A DNA stretch of 14,993 bases from CAIMMJ01 sp037131955 (GTDB lineage: Bacteria; Bacteroidota; Bacteroidia; UBA4408): NCBI GenBank assembly GCA_037131955.1, contig JBAXQC010000069.1:1-14993 (forward strand), in the 5' to 3' direction. Shown here piece by piece: positions 1-7,458 of this stretch. Positions within the stretch are counted from its first letter, which is position 1, and each line of letters begins with the position of its first letter. The position numbers and the translations under genes are program-made. The notes under the pieces were generated by a model, which saw nothing but the letters and a program-made list of their open reading frames with translations, did not search any database and had not been told where the DNA came from.

Positions 1-797
1 CCGAAGCTGAAGCAAAGGCCAAAGCAGAAGCGGAGGCCAAAGCCAAAGCGGAAGCAGAAGCCAAGGCCAAAGCAGAAGCAGAAGCCAGAGCCAAAGCCGA
101 AGCCGAAGCAAAGAAAAAAGCAGAAGCTGAAGCAAAGGCAAAAGCAGAAGCGGAGGCTTTCGCAAAAGCTCAAGCAGAAGCAGCAAGAAAAGCAGAAGAA
201 GAAGCAAAGAAAAGAGAGCTAGAAATTGCAAAATCAAAAGCTTTAGCGGAAGCCAAAGCTAAGGCCGAAGCGGAGACAAAGGCCAAGTTAGAAGCTGAGG
301 CTGCTGCAAAAGCAAAAATAATTGCAGAGGCAGAAGCAAAAAGAAAAGCTGAAGCTGATGCGGCTGCTAAAGCAAAGCAGGAAATGTTTGATAAATTAGC
401 GGCTGAAGCTGCAGCTAAAAAAGTAAAAACCACGACACCACCTGTAACTACTGAGAAAAAAACGACAACTGCAGTTAACAATGATGAAGCATTTGAAGCT
501 GCAAGAAGAGATAAAGAAGCTGAGGATAAAGCTAAAGCTGAGTTAAATAAAAAGATGACTGCTGCTGAAAAAGAATTGTATTTAAGTGATTTATTAAAAA
601 CATATAAACAGGGTGTAACCAAAGAAACAAACTCTATTTCAAAGAATTTTATAATCACTAGATATATCGTTATTCAGGGAACAAAAGTTACTGAATACAA
701 AAAAGCTGTTACTCGTGGAGGAAATTTTTATAAGAAAAATGGGCAGGATGTAACTGATATAGTATTTAATCTAGAAACAAAAGGTTTTGAAAAATAA
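1..797 (+). CDS. Ala/Glu/Lys-rich helical repeat protein with a short C-terminal domain (5' end missing)
   Basis: The reading frame is open from the left edge (first full codon at base 3) to a TAA at 795-797, giving about 264 residues with the true start outside the window. Residues 1-56 are almost pure EAEAKAKA octads; the pattern then decays but stays Ala/Glu/Lys-rich to about residue 130. A Thr-rich linker (about 138-158) and another charged helix follow. The last 75 or so residues look like a small folded domain: a Tyr-Leu-Ser-Asp-Leu-Leu start, a Lys-Gln-Gly-Val-Thr turn, then beta-type segments with FYKKNGQ. I recall similar tails on Bacteroidota proteins but cannot name the family. The long helix resembles TolA-type spacers, so a role as a periplasmic spacer or stalk is inference only. 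An in-frame ATG at 384 is probably internal, because the charged repeat upstream is clearly coding. The function is unknown. Confidence 0.85.
   Translation, partial: EAEAKAKAEAEAKAKAEAEAKAKAEAEARAKAEAEAKKKAEAEAKAKAEAEAFAKAQAEAARKAEEEAKKRELEIAKSKALAEAKAKAEAETKAKLEAEAAAKAKIIAEAEAKRKAEADAAAKAKQEMFDKLAAEAAAKKVKTTTPPVTTEKKTTTAVNNDEAFEAARRDKEAEDKAKAELNKKMTAAEKELYLSDLLKTYKQGVTKETNSISKNFIITRYIVIQGTKVTEYKKAVTRGGNFYKKNGQDVTDIVFNLETKGFEK
3..170 (+). repeat. 24-base coding tandem repeat encoding EAEAKAKA octads
   Basis: Seven consecutive 24-base units each encode a version of Glu-Ala-Glu-Ala-Lys-Ala-Lys-Ala. Units 1-3 and 6 are perfect at the protein level, unit 4 has Arg for Lys, unit 5 has an extra Lys and unit 7 has Phe. 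Synonymous codons vary between units (GCA, GCC, GCG, GCT; GAA, GAG), so the units are not fresh DNA copies. The repeat is about 50% G+C, well above its AT-rich surroundings, as the Ala and Glu codons dictate. Degenerate copies continue to about base 380. Confidence 0.85.
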
Positions 798-798
798 C

Positions 799-830
799 AG
801 TATAACAGAGAGTCAATTCTCTGTTATACT
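799..830. terminator. Bidirectional intrinsic terminator between convergent genes
   Basis: A perfect 13-bp stem (799-811 with 818-830) encloses a 6-base loop. On the minus strand the hairpin is followed by a run of five T (complement of 791-795), a good terminator. On the plus strand it is followed by the weaker ATTTTA. The stop codon of the minus-strand DUF58 gene (824-826) lies in the right arm, and the plus-strand gene stops two bases before the left arm. Confidence 0.8.
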
Positions 831-1744
831 ATTTTACTCCTTTTTATTAGGTATTGCATTAATACCGTATTAAATCCATTGTTTATATCTGTATCAATTA
901 AATCTATTTTTAATTGGCCTGTTTTTAAATGAACTTCATTTTTAAAGAACTTCATTTTTTCTTTGTATTGCTCCATAACTTGATTTGGTTGAAGCTTTAT
1001 TTCTTCTCCACTTTCTAGATCTGTAAAAAGATAAGGACGATTAGAAAAATTAAGATTTTCTTCTGTGTTTTTATCAAACGTATTAAAAATAATTACTTCG
1101 TGCTTATTGTGTTTTAAGTGCTGAAGTGCTGAAAATATTTCATCTAAATTATTTTTATTTTCCATCAAATCACTAAAAATTATCACCAATGACCTTCTGT
1201 TAATATTCTCTGCAATCGTATGCAAAGACTTTGCAATAGAACTTTTTCCTAATTTTGGTTTCGATTCTTGTTTTAATAGATTTTCTAGCTGAGAAAAAAT
1301 TAACTTTTGATGAATTGTATTGCTCTTGGCAGGAGATTGGAAAGTTAATGAATCAGAAAAAATAGTAAGTCCATAAGCGTCTCTCTGCGATTTTAAAAGG
1401 TAAACTAATGACGCCGCGGCTTTTACGGAAAATGATAGTTTGTTCTCCACTATTTTTCCTCCAATTTCTGGATAATGCATAGAAGAAGAATTATCAATAA
1501 CCACCTGACAACGCAAATTTGTTTCTTCTTCGTAGCGTTTTATAAATAACTTTTCTGTTCGGGCAAAAAGTTTCCAATCAATGTGTCTGGTAGATTCACC
1601 AGTATTGTACAACCTGTGCTCTGCAAATTCAACAGAATAGCCATGAAAAGGGCTTTTGTGAAGACCTGTAATAAATCCTTCAACTACTTGCTTTGCAAGT
1701 AATTCTAAATGGGAAAATTGCTGAATTGATTGTGTTTGTAACAT
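824..1744 (-). CDS. DUF58 domain protein with von Willebrand A fold
   Basis: This 306-residue protein belongs to the DUF58 family, usually found with MoxR AAA+ ATPases and Bat-type VWA proteins and thought to act in their metal-binding or chaperone-like systems. The family signature is clear: His-Ile-Asp-Trp-Lys at 54-58, then Ala-Arg-Thr-Glu-Lys-Leu at 61-66, then a MIDAS-type motif Asp84-x-Ser86-x-Ser88 (IDNSSSM). A later strand, LVIIFSDLM, completes the VWA-like core. No signal peptide or membrane segment is seen, so it is probably cytosolic. I chose the ATG at 1742-1744 because an upstream in-frame ATG at 1777 lies inside the hairpin of the thioredoxin terminator. No moxR gene is in the window; one could lie elsewhere. 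A weak -7-like box (TATCTTTA, complement of 1749-1756) sits just before the start. Confidence 0.9.
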   Translation of the reverse strand: MLQTQSIQQFSHLELLAKQVVEGFITGLHKSPFHGYSVEFAEHRLYNTGESTRHIDWKLFARTEKLFIKRYEEETNLRCQVVIDNSSSMHYPEIGGKIVENKLSFSVKAAASLVYLLKSQRDAYGLTIFSDSLTFQSPAKSNTIHQKLIFSQLENLLKQESKPKLGKSSIAKSLHTIAENINRRSLVIIFSDLMENKNNLDEIFSALQHLKHNKHEVIIFNTFDKNTEENLNFSNRPYLFTDLESGEEIKLQPNQVMEQYKEKMKFFKNEVHLKTGQLKIDLIDTDINNGFNTVLMQYLIKRSKIV

Positions 1745-1760
1745 GCAATAAAGATATAAT

Positions 1761-1792
1761 AAAAAAGCAGGAAACAATTTAATGTTTCCTGC
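1761..1792 (-). terminator. Intrinsic terminator of the thioredoxin gene
   Basis: A perfect 9-bp stem (GCAGGAAAC at 1767-1775 paired with 1784-1792) with an 8-base loop is followed, on the minus strand, by six T (complement of 1761-1766). It lies 55 bases past the thioredoxin stop and ends 17 bases before the DUF58 start, so the two minus-strand genes are probably separate transcription units. Confidence 0.85.
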
Positions 1793-1846
1793 CTTAACTA
1801 ATCAAATAATGGACCTAAAACAACATTTAAATCCATTAATTGATTT

Positions 1847-2167
1847 TTATGCCAATTGAGCGTCAAGTTTACCAGCAAGAACTGATTTTGCAACCGCACC
1901 TACTTGTTTATCAACTATTTTACCATCTTTAAAAATTAATAATGTAGGAATATTTCTTATCCCTAATTGCCCCGAAATCATAGAATTACTATCCACATCA
2001 ACTTTACCAATAATGGCTCTTCCTTCGTATTCTTTTGATAATTCTTCTACAATTGGACCTACCATTCTGCATGGTCCGCACCATTCTGCCCAAAAATCAA
2101 CCAAAACGGGTTTGTCCGACTTCATTACTAATTCCTCAAAATTTGAATCTGTTATTTCTAATGCCAT
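1847..2167 (-). CDS. trxA: Thioredoxin
   Basis: This is a 106-residue single-domain thioredoxin, the standard length for the family. It is a cytosolic disulfide reductase that takes electrons from thioredoxin reductase and passes them to ribonucleotide reductase and other targets. The active site Trp-Cys-Gly-Pro-Cys is at residues 29-33, preceded by the usual VLVDFWAEW strand. The cis-proline is in Ile-Pro-Thr (Pro74), and the C-terminal part shows FKDGKIVDKQVGA. The reading frame extends 26 codons upstream, but the ATG at 2165-2167 starts the protein where thioredoxins normally start, and the extension would cover the promoter. There is a good -7 box 25 bases upstream and an intrinsic terminator downstream, so it is probably monocistronic. 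No signal peptide is present. The gene symbol is by family; other thioredoxin genes may exist in the genome. Confidence 0.95.
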   Translation of the reverse strand: MALEITDSNFEELVMKSDKPVLVDFWAEWCGPCRMVGPIVEELSKEYEGRAIIGKVDVDSNSMISGQLGIRNIPTLLIFKDGKIVDKQVGAVAKSVLAGKLDAQLA

Positions 2168-2192
2168 AATTTTATTATTAACTAATTTGCTA

Positions 2193-2200
2193 CAAAAGTA
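2193..2200 (-). promoter_or_regulatory. -7 promoter box of the thioredoxin gene
   Basis: Read on the minus strand this is TACTTTTG, an exact match to the Bacteroidota consensus TAnnTTTG. A TTTTG that could serve as the -33 element lies 18 bases further upstream. It would give a leader of about 20 bases before the ATG at 2167. Confidence 0.65.
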
Positions 2201-2270
2201 GAAAGTAAGCGTTAAATTCAAAATATAAAAAATAATAAAATTCATTTTCAGCTTTATAGATTTCTATGAT

Positions 2271-2278
2271 TAAATTTG
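2271..2278 (+). promoter_or_regulatory. -7 promoter box of rlmD
   Basis: TAAATTTG matches TAnnTTTG exactly and ends five bases before the ATG at 2284. It lies inside the longer reading frame that begins at 2266, which argues for the second ATG as the start. Transcription would begin at or next to the start codon. No clear -33 TTTG is seen, so the assignment is tentative. Confidence 0.45.
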
Positions 2279-2283
2279 CCACT

Positions 2284-3693
2284 ATGGAATTAAAAGAGAA
2301 AAAACAACAAGTAATTGAAAATCTATTAGTTATAGATATTTCTGCTGAAGGCAAAGGTGTGGCAAAATGGGAAAATAGAGTGGTCTTTATTACAAAAGCT
2401 GTACCGGGTGATGTTGTTGATGCCAAGATTATTAAAAAGAAAAAAAATTTATTGGAAGCTGAGATCCTTCAAATAAAGGTCCCCTCACAAAATAGAATTG
2501 AAGCAGTTTGCGAACATTTTGGTTCGTGTGGAGGATGCAAATGGCAAAATATGACTTATGCTAATCAAATTCAATTTAAACAGAATCAAGCAAAAGAACA
2601 ATTAGAGAGAATTGGAAAGCTTACTATAAATGAGCCAATTAAGATAAAGTCTGCTTCAAAAATTTATAATTACCGAAATAAATTAGAATTTTCATTTAGC
2701 AATAAAAAGTGGTTAATTGATTTAGACAAAGAAAATCAAGAAAATATAAATCTAAATGCTTTAGGTTTTCACGTATCTCAAAGGTTCGACAAAGTATTAC
2801 ACATAAACAATTGTCACTTAATGGATGAACTTGGAAATAAAATTAGAAATTTTGTGTATGAAAAATCTCTTGAACTTAATTTAAGTTTTTATGATGCAAA
2901 AGCACAAACAGGATTTTTGAGGAATTTATTAATAAGAAATACCAGTACAAATCAATGGATGGTAGTGTTGATTGTGAACCAGGGATTTGAAGAAAAACTG
3001 AATATTTTACTTCAACAATTAACCACTGAGTTTCCACAAATAAATTCATTGCAATACATAATAAATACAAAAAGAAACGATTCGTTTTCTGAATTAGATG
3101 CTAATTTATTTATGGGCAATGCATACATAGAAGAAAAACTAGAAAACTATGTTTTTAGAATTAGTCCTCAAAGTTTTTTTCAAACCAATACATATCAAGG
3201 ATTAGAGCTCTATAGAACCGTAAGAGATTTTGCAAAACTTAAGGGAGATGAAATTGTTTATGATTTGTATTCTGGCACGGGAAGTATTTCTATATTTATG
3301 AGTGGTCTTTGTAAAAAGGTAATTGGGGTAGAATATGTAGAGCAAGCTGTGAAAGATGCAAGAATAAATTCTATGATTAACAATGTAAAGAATTGCGAAT
3401 TTTTTTCTGGTGATATGAAAGATCTAATCAGCGAAGAATTTTTTGCAGTAAACGGAAAACCTGATGTTATTATTACAGATCCGCCCAGAGCTGGAATGCA
3501 TTTAAAGGTTGTAGAGCAATTAAAAAAAAGCAAGGTGCCGGTAATTATTTATGTAAGTTGTAATGTATCTACACAAGCAAGAGATTTAGAATTGCTTTCG
3601 GAATTTTACCAACCAGAAGATATTTTAGCGGTAGATATGTTTCCTCATACAAGTCATTTAGAAAACGTTGTACGTTTAAAATTAAAATCTTAA
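2284..3693 (+). CDS. rlmD: 23S rRNA (uracil-C5)-methyltransferase, RlmD/RumA family
   Basis: This enzyme makes 5-methyluridine in 23S rRNA from S-adenosylmethionine; the family includes RlmD (U1939) and dual-specificity RlmCD enzymes, and the sequence alone does not settle the site. Counting from the upstream ATG at 2266, an N-terminal TRAM-like RNA-binding domain covers about 15-70. Iron-sulfur cysteines follow as Cys82-x5-Cys88-x2-Cys91, with Cys183 in the place of the fourth. The SAM motif is DLYSGTGS (333-340), then DPPR (405-408), the nucleophile Cys432 in YVSCN, and Glu466 in HTSHLENVV. All key residues are present. I prefer the start at 2284 (469 residues) over 2266 (475 residues), because a -7 box overlaps the first codons of the longer version. 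The next gene starts one base after the stop. Confidence 0.93.
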   Translation: MELKEKKQQVIENLLVIDISAEGKGVAKWENRVVFITKAVPGDVVDAKIIKKKKNLLEAEILQIKVPSQNRIEAVCEHFGSCGGCKWQNMTYANQIQFKQNQAKEQLERIGKLTINEPIKIKSASKIYNYRNKLEFSFSNKKWLIDLDKENQENINLNALGFHVSQRFDKVLHINNCHLMDELGNKIRNFVYEKSLELNLSFYDAKAQTGFLRNLLIRNTSTNQWMVVLIVNQGFEEKLNILLQQLTTEFPQINSLQYIINTKRNDSFSELDANLFMGNAYIEEKLENYVFRISPQSFFQTNTYQGLELYRTVRDFAKLKGDEIVYDLYSGTGSISIFMSGLCKKVIGVEYVEQAVKDARINSMINNVKNCEFFSGDMKDLISEEFFAVNGKPDVIITDPPRAGMHLKVVEQLKKSKVPVIIYVSCNVSTQARDLELLSEFYQPEDILAVDMFPHTSHLENVVRLKLKS

Positions 3694-3694
3694 T

Positions 3695-5200
3695 GTGATT
3701 TTCTTAAAAAAAATAACACTATTAATTTTCTTTTCTTGTGGCATTGCATTTTCAAATCCTAGCAAATTTGATTTTAATGAAAATTGCGAAAAAGCTTACT
3801 TGCACTACATTTCATTTAAATTTAATGAAGGGGAAAAATTGCTCAATATCGAAAAAAAACGAAATCCGGCTAATGCAATTCCTTATTATATAGAGAATAT
3901 GCAAGACGTTGTTTCAATTTTTGTTTCGGAAGAAAAACCTCTTTTTGAAAAACTTAAAGGCAACAAAGAAACAAGAATGAAACTGTTGGAATCAGCAGAC
4001 CCAAAATCACCATTTTACCTTTTAACACAAGCAGAAATTCACTTGCAATGGGCCATGGCAAGAGTAAAATTTGAAGAATATACCACTGCTGCTTTAGAAT
4101 TAAACAGAGCATACAGGTTGCTCAAAGAAAATAAAAAAAAATTTCCAAACTTCCCCTTAAACAATAAAAGCCTCGGGCTTTTGCATGTTTTAATTGGCAC
4201 TATTCCAGATTCATACAAATGGGTTTCAACTATTTTAGGAATAAAGGGAACAATAAATCAAGGCGTGTCAGAGTTAAAAGCTTTCTATAATCTTTCCTAT
4301 TCTGATTCCAATTATTATATATATCAAACAGAAGCAACTGTTTATTTGGGAATGGTATTAATAAATTATACTACAGAAACATTTGAAGCGGAAAAGATTT
4401 TTGAAAGAATAAAAAAAATAAAAACCCCCAATCCTATGCTTACTTATATCTTTGGAAGTATTGGATTAAAAACCGGAAGAACAGACGAAGTAATTGATTT
4501 TTATACCAAGCATAGATTTGGAAAAGAATATTTCCAGTTTTATTATTTAGATTTACAATTAGGCCAGGCAAAGCTTAACAGGCAAGACGAGGATGCAATA
4601 ATTTATTTAGAAAAATTTAGAACAAATTTTAAAGGTATCAACTACATAAAATCATGCAATCAATACATTTCTTTTTATTATTTTTTAAAAAACGACAACG
4701 AGAATTTTAGAAAGTATTTTAAATATATAGATGGACCAGGAGGAATATTTGTTGACGAAGATAAGCAGGCATTTAGAAATTATAGAAACAATGAAATACC
4801 TGATAAAGATTTATTGAAAGCCAGATTGCTTTATGACGGAGGATATTACAAAAAGTCATTTAGTGCTTTATTAGAAATTGAAGCAAATGAACTTAAAAAA
4901 CTACACTATAAATTGGAGTATTTATACCGATTAGCAAGGGTTTATCAGAAAATGGGAAACGAACAATTAAGTTTAACAAATTACGAAAGAACTTTAGAAA
5001 CAGGAGAAAAACAGCCTTTTTACTTTGCCGAATCGGCAGCAGTGCAATTAGGAATTTACTGGGAAACTAAAGGGGAGTTAGACAAAGCAAAATATTATTA
5101 CAAAAGAGCAATTGCGGTAACAAAACATGAATTTAAAAATAGTTTAGATCAAAAAGCAAAAGCCGGTTTAAGCAGAATTGATGATCAAAAAGATCAATAA
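3695..5200 (+). CDS. Exported TPR protein, Iml2/TTC39-like in part
   Basis: This 501-residue protein starts with GTG; the nearby ATG at 3693 is followed at once by TGA, and the next in-frame Met is residue 69. The GTG start is supported by a signal peptide: Lys-Lys, a hydrophobic stretch (7-19) and a likely cut after Ala-Phe-Ser (20). The rest is helical. The region at about 105-200 has paired helices with a GLLHVLIGTIP...LGIKGTINQG segment, which reminds me of the core motif of Iml2/TTC39 (DUF3808) tetratricopeptide proteins. Clear TPR-like helices are at about 380-475, ending in AKYYYKRAIAV. It is probably periplasmic or outer-membrane-associated and binds protein partners. It sits one base after rlmD and is likely cotranscribed, though the functions seem unrelated. 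The role is unknown. Confidence 0.85.
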   Translation: MIFLKKITLLIFFSCGIAFSNPSKFDFNENCEKAYLHYISFKFNEGEKLLNIEKKRNPANAIPYYIENMQDVVSIFVSEEKPLFEKLKGNKETRMKLLESADPKSPFYLLTQAEIHLQWAMARVKFEEYTTAALELNRAYRLLKENKKKFPNFPLNNKSLGLLHVLIGTIPDSYKWVSTILGIKGTINQGVSELKAFYNLSYSDSNYYIYQTEATVYLGMVLINYTTETFEAEKIFERIKKIKTPNPMLTYIFGSIGLKTGRTDEVIDFYTKHRFGKEYFQFYYLDLQLGQAKLNRQDEDAIIYLEKFRTNFKGINYIKSCNQYISFYYFLKNDNENFRKYFKYIDGPGGIFVDEDKQAFRNYRNNEIPDKDLLKARLLYDGGYYKKSFSALLEIEANELKKLHYKLEYLYRLARVYQKMGNEQLSLTNYERTLETGEKQPFYFAESAAVQLGIYWETKGELDKAKYYYKRAIAVTKHEFKNSLDQKAKAGLSRIDDQKDQ

Positions 5201-5230
5201 TATTATTTTTGAGATATTTTAAAATCAAAA

Positions 5231-5263
5231 GTTGAAATATGTTGAGGGATATTTATATTTTTA
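5231..5263 (+). promoter_or_regulatory. Possible promoter of the lipoprotein-VWA operon
   Basis: GTTG at 5231-5234 could be the -33 element, and TATTTTTA at 5256-5263 matches TAnnTTTG in seven of eight places, with 21 bases between them. The start codon is 18 bases further on. The 81-base gap in which it lies separates the TPR gene from the operon. The region is AT-rich, so a chance match is possible. Confidence 0.4.
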
Positions 5264-5281
5264 CACCCGATAAATTAAATC

Positions 5282-6055
5282 ATGAAATTAAAAAGCGTCA
5301 ACTTTAATTCGATAATATTACTGATTCTGTTCTTTTTTTCTATTATAATTAGCTCCTGTGCGCCAACCAGAGTGGTTAGAACATTAAAGCAAGGAGAAAA
5401 AAGACTGGGTGGCAATATTGGAGGCCCATTAATTAAATACAACGGAACAGTTATTCCTGTTCCATTTACTTCTGTTTACTATGCACAAGGAATAAGCGAT
5501 ACCATTACTATTTTTGGTGGCATTCATACTACTTCAGCCTTGTTTGGCAATTTTCAAACAGATATTGGTGGCACTTATGATATTTGGAGAAACAAGGATA
5601 CCACAAAAGGAGTAACAGGAACCTTTGCCCTAAATACTGCTTTCAATATAAATAACAAAGAAAGTTTGCAGGACGTTCAAAACAAACCAAGAGCATTAAA
5701 CTCCTTCAGGCTTTGGCCTCAAATAGATGCAAATGCTTATTATGTTTACAACAAGTCAAAAAATCACTTTTTGTATTATGGAATTTCAACCTGGATTGAA
5801 ACAAAATCTAACAGGCAATCGGGGCAAAAACAAAGCGCTTACGTATTTGTAAGTCCCCATGTTGGAACAACTCTTAGCAACAATTTATTAAACTTTACTT
5901 TTGAACTAAAATACCTGGCTCCCTACATGAACAGCTGGGATCCCTTGGTTGATTATATTAGACCAGTTGGCAGATATGGTGGATTGGGTTTTCATATAGC
6001 CGTTACTAAAAAGCTCATCAAAAAAGAATACATCGAAGAAGAGATTGTGGAATAA
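5282..6055 (+). CDS. Outer-surface or periplasmic lipoprotein of unknown function
   Basis: The product has 257 residues. A hydrophobic segment (11-22) leads to a lipobox-like Ile-Ser-Ser-Cys26, so the mature protein is probably lipid-anchored at Cys26. After it come many short alternating hydrophobic and polar segments rich in Gly, Tyr and Phe (for example TITIFGGIHTT, HFLYYGISTWIE, YGGLGFHIAV), suggesting an all-beta fold, perhaps barrel-like. The C-terminus is acidic and lysine-rich. I recognise no family. It is the first gene of a group of three: its TAA shares a base with the ATG of the next gene (TAATG at 6053-6057), a classic arrangement for coupled translation. That makes a joint role with the VWA protein likely but does not say what it is. 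Confidence 0.85.
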   Translation: MKLKSVNFNSIILLILFFFSIIISSCAPTRVVRTLKQGEKRLGGNIGGPLIKYNGTVIPVPFTSVYYAQGISDTITIFGGIHTTSALFGNFQTDIGGTYDIWRNKDTTKGVTGTFALNTAFNINNKESLQDVQNKPRALNSFRLWPQIDANAYYVYNKSKNHFLYYGISTWIETKSNRQSGQKQSAYVFVSPHVGTTLSNNLLNFTFELKYLAPYMNSWDPLVDYIRPVGRYGGLGFHIAVTKKLIKKEYIEEEIVE

Positions 6056-7458
6056 TGTTTGAATGTCACACAATTAAAATGATGTTTAAAAAAATTCCTC
6101 TCTACGTTTTGTTTTTGATAGTTAGCCTTACTAACGTTTATGGGCAACCCGCAACAAAAAAGCAAAAGCAGCTCACAAGAGTATTGTTTGTGTTTGATTG
6201 TTCCTTAAGCATGTCCAAAAAATGGGAGAATTCTACCAACATGGATATTTCAAAAAAAATTCTCCAGAATACAGTAGACAGTTTATCAAGATTAGAAGAT
6301 GTTCAAGTGGCCCTGAGGCTCTACGGACATCAGCATACCGTTTCACCAAATAGAGATTGCAAAGATACTAAACTAGAAGTGCCTTTTTATAAAGGAAATA
6401 CTGCAGCACTTAAGCAGAAAATTAAAGAAGCACAACCCAGAGGAACAACCCCTATAGCTTATACATTAGAACAATGTGGAAATGATTTCCCCGATAATAA
6501 CAGCAGAAATATAATTATTTTAATTACCGATGGCGTTGAAGAATGCAACGGAGACCCTTGTGCAATTTCTGCTGCTCTGCAATCAAAAGGTGTAATACTT
6601 AGGCCATTTGTAATTGGTGTGGGTTTGGACGAAAATTTTAGAAAAACTTTTGAATGTGTTGGAAAATATTTTGATGCAGCCAATGAAAAATCTTTTAAAA
6701 ATGCTATGAATGTAATTATTTCTCAAGCATTAAATTCTACAACTGCACAAGTAAATTTATTAGATCAATATGGAAAGCCAACAGAAACAAGTGTAAACAT
6801 GTCTTTTGTTGATTCTAAAACCGGAGCAATAAAATACAATTACATTCACACCATCAACAACAGAGGAAATCCAGATACCGTGCAGTTAGATCCTCTAAGC
6901 ACCTATAAAATGATTGTTCATACAATTCCCCCAGTTGAAAAAGATAACATTGAACTAAATCCTGGAAAGCACACAATTATTGCAGTAGATGCTCCACAAG
7001 GAAATTTAATTTTAAAATCTAATGGAAACGACCAACGAGATTTAAAATATATATTGAGACAAAAGGGCGAATTAAAAACATTACTGATTTCTGAATCAGA
7101 TAAAACTGAAAAACTAATTATTGGAAAATACGACGTAGAAATACTTTCATTGCCAAGAACAATGATCGAAAACATCGATATCTCTCAAAGTAAAACAACT
7201 ACCATACAAATTCCAAGTCCCGGAATTGCAAGTGTATCTTTTTCAAGCCCGGGAACCGGCCAGTTATTTTTAAACGAAAAAAACCAATTAAAATGGGTGT
7301 ATAATTTTGGTGAAACAACCGTAAGAGAAAATTTAATTTTGCAGCCGGGCACATATACTATTGTGTTTAAACCAAAAGCCGCCAAAGAATCTTTGTACTC
7401 TGTTACAAAAGAATTTAAAATTGAATCTGGTGCATCTGTTCAAGTAAAGCTAAATTAA
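6055..7458 (+). CDS. Exported von Willebrand factor A domain protein
   Basis: The reading frame codes for 467 residues. A signal peptide runs to about residue 31 (cut near Val-Tyr-Gly), and Met9 or Met10 (6079 or 6082) are alternative starts that would leave a more compact one; 6055 is kept because it overlaps the preceding stop. The VWA domain covers about 41-225. Its MIDAS residues are all present: Asp48-x-Ser50-x-Ser52 (FDCSLSM), Thr132 (RGTTPIAYTL) and Asp159 (LITDGVEECNGDPC). It should bind a divalent cation and protein ligands. The GDPC element recurs in VWA proteins annotated as calcium-activated chloride channel-like, but nothing here shows channel activity. The C-terminal half (230-467) looks like successive beta-sandwich segments. 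It ends exactly where the next gene begins. A cell-envelope binding role is inferred. Confidence 0.88.
   Translation: MFECHTIKMMFKKIPLYVLFLIVSLTNVYGQPATKKQKQLTRVLFVFDCSLSMSKKWENSTNMDISKKILQNTVDSLSRLEDVQVALRLYGHQHTVSPNRDCKDTKLEVPFYKGNTAALKQKIKEAQPRGTTPIAYTLEQCGNDFPDNNSRNIIILITDGVEECNGDPCAISAALQSKGVILRPFVIGVGLDENFRKTFECVGKYFDAANEKSFKNAMNVIISQALNSTTAQVNLLDQYGKPTETSVNMSFVDSKTGAIKYNYIHTINNRGNPDTVQLDPLSTYKMIVHTIPPVEKDNIELNPGKHTIIAVDAPQGNLILKSNGNDQRDLKYILRQKGELKTLLISESDKTEKLIIGKYDVEILSLPRTMIENIDISQSKTTTIQIPSPGIASVSFSSPGTGQLFLNEKNQLKWVYNFGETTVRENLILQPGTYTIVFKPKAAKESLYSVTKEFKIESGASVQVKLN

Noticed and set aside
1..400. CRISPR array
   Set aside because: The repeat has no spacers and is an in-frame protein-coding octad repeat.
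170..658. Minus-strand ORF of 162 codons, rich in Ala, Ser and Phe
   Set aside because: It is the antisense of the Glu/Ala/Lys coding repeat; GCN and GAR/AAR codons read as Ser, Phe and Ala on the other strand with few stops. The plus-strand protein is clearly the real one.
2266..2283. Upstream ATG of rlmD at 2266
   Set aside because: The -7 box at 2271-2278 overlaps the first codons, and the next ATG at 2284 gives a normal RlmD N-terminus. Kept only as an alternative.
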